This document shows, in pieces, positions 31,331-32,033 of a stretch of 32,033 nt of DNA (the stretch's first letter is position 1; every line of letters begins with the position of its first letter). A program made the position numbers and the translations under genes. Source of the stretch: Alphaproteobacteria bacterium (GTDB lineage: Bacteria > Pseudomonadota > Alphaproteobacteria > Acetobacterales > Acetobacteraceae); assembly GCA_016869715.1 (NCBI GenBank), contig VGDM01000027.1, positions 1 through 32,033 on the forward strand, in the 5' to 3' direction. The notes below the pieces were generated by a model. The model made no database searches, was not told the DNA's origin, and saw only the letters and a list, made by a program, of their open reading frames with translations.

Positions 31331-32033
31331 TCAGGCGCTCAGAAGGCGCCGGCTCCAGACCATCAGGCCAAGTGCTGCGATGGCGGCGACAATAAACACC
31401 GCCGCATAGCCTGCGATATGCAAGATGGACCCAAAGACAAGGGCGCCCATGCTCTGGCCGAAAAACAGCGCCATGGCGAAGGCGGCAACGGCGGTGCCGC
31501 GCGCTTCCGGCAGGGCTTCTGTTGCGCGTGCTTGCAAAACACCATGCAGCATGTAGAAGGCAAGGCCGAGCCAGAATTGCATCGCCGCCACGACCAGCCC
31601 ATTCGGTGCGAAGGCCGTTCCCACCAATCCCAGCGCCAACAGCACGCCCCCCAAAGTCAGCAGGCGCGTCTCCCCAAACCGCGCCACCAGGGTTTTCGCA
31701 AGCCGCGTATAGGTGAAGGCGCCAAGCCCGAAGCCTGCCACCACCAGCCCTGCCATGGCCGGTGAATAGCCGAAACTTTCGATCAGCAGCGCACCCGTCA
31801 GCGGAAAGGCGCCGCCAAACAGCACCGTGCCATCAATGAAGGCTGCGGCCATCAGCCTTTGGCCGGCCGGGCGCGAAAGCAGTGTCAGATAGGGCCGGAA
31901 ACTGCCGCGAAAACCGCGCCCGGCCTCGAACGCCGGCGCCTGCCAAAGTGCTGGCCCCAGCCGCCGCCCGAGCAGCACCGCAACGACGAGCGCCAGCAAG
32001 GCGAGTACGATGAAGGAGGCGCGCCAGCCGAAG
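31331..32033 (-). CDS. MFS transporter, 5' end outside the window
   Basis: The frame enters from the right edge (FGWRASFIVLALLALVVAVL) and ends at 31331, giving about 234 residues of the C-terminal half. The central loop is followed by about six transmembrane segments. Features are GYSPAMAGLVVAGFGLGAFTYTRL (helix 7-8 region with the motif A-like RLAKTLVARFGETRLL), MLHGVLQARATEALPEARGTAVA, and a final GLMVWSRRLLSA. The RGTAVAAFAMALFFGQSMGALVFG segment is typical of drug or sugar-efflux type MFS proteins. The substrate cannot be assigned. The visible part is undamaged. It is convergent with lrgB. Confidence 0.88.
   Translation of the reverse strand, partial: FGWRASFIVLALLALVVAVLLGRRLGPALWQAPAFEAGRGFRGSFRPYLTLLSRPAGQRLMAAAFIDGTVLFGGAFPLTGALLIESFGYSPAMAGLVVAGFGLGAFTYTRLAKTLVARFGETRLLTLGGVLLALGLVGTAFAPNGLVVAAMQFWLGLAFYMLHGVLQARATEALPEARGTAVAAFAMALFFGQSMGALVFGSILHIAGYAAVFIVAAIAALGLMVWSRRLLSA

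Overview
The window looks like the chromosome of a moderately GC-rich alphaproteobacterium, most likely an Acetobacteraceae member of the Roseomonas/Rhodovarius type. The basis is a large set of tripartite-tricarboxylate (TTT/Bug) solute-receptor genes, CoA-thioester and sugar-acid catabolism genes scattered among them, and the methyltransferase–(insert)–comF–grxC order, which resembles the alphaproteobacterial neighbourhood as I recall it. This is inference from gene content. No rRNA or tRNA gene, CRISPR array or insertion sequence was recognised.

Layout: 1-829 is a visibly more AT-rich stretch with one small unknown gene. 830-3241 (minus) encodes a CaiB-type CoA-transferase and an acyl-CoA dehydrogenase. 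3319-5572 (minus) holds a transglutaminase-like protein, a C39-like cysteine peptidase and a frameshifted outer-membrane beta-barrel gene. 5636-10088 (plus) is a catabolic run: mandelate-racemase-like enolase-superfamily enzyme, FAH-family hydrolase, TTT receptor and M20 metallohydrolase. 10096-13096 (minus) is a tandem array of three TTT receptor paralogues, the middle one killed by an in-frame stop. 13236-15415 (plus) is thioesterase, enoyl-CoA hydratase and beta-hydroxyacid dehydrogenase, facing a DenD-like dehydrogenase on the minus strand. 16690-18956 (plus) is a broken TTT receptor followed by a broken diaminopropionate ammonia-lyase. 18966-22245 (minus) is grxC, a broken comF, a four-domain rhodanese and a cysteine dioxygenase. 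22329-26162 (plus) is a BioC/NDUFAF5-like methyltransferase, map, a DUF2306-like membrane protein, an interrupted radC and a trypsin-like protease. The right end carries a DHA2-type exporter, a chimeric pseudogene (oxidoreductase 5' end joined to a TTT receptor 3' end), an orphan peptide-type ABC receptor, an lrgA/lrgB pair and a partial MFS gene.

How the genes work together: most intact genes take up organic acids (soluble receptors in the periplasm) and degrade them through sugar-acid dehydration, FAH-type cleavage or CoA-thioester chemistry. None of the receptors sits beside its TctA/TctB membrane partners, so they must share transporters encoded elsewhere.

The most notable feature of the window is the number of damaged genes. 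Seven of roughly 33 genes are interrupted: the beta-barrel, two full-length TTT receptors, dpaL, comF, radC and the oxidoreductase/receptor fusion. Lesions include in-frame stops, single-base indels and one deletion fusion. The in-frame stops and the fusion cannot be explained by homopolymer miscalls, so at least part of this is real decay. No convincing new multi-gene system was found. The best candidates for unusual biology are the cysteine dioxygenase/four-rhodanese pair and the two-peptidase/beta-barrel cluster.
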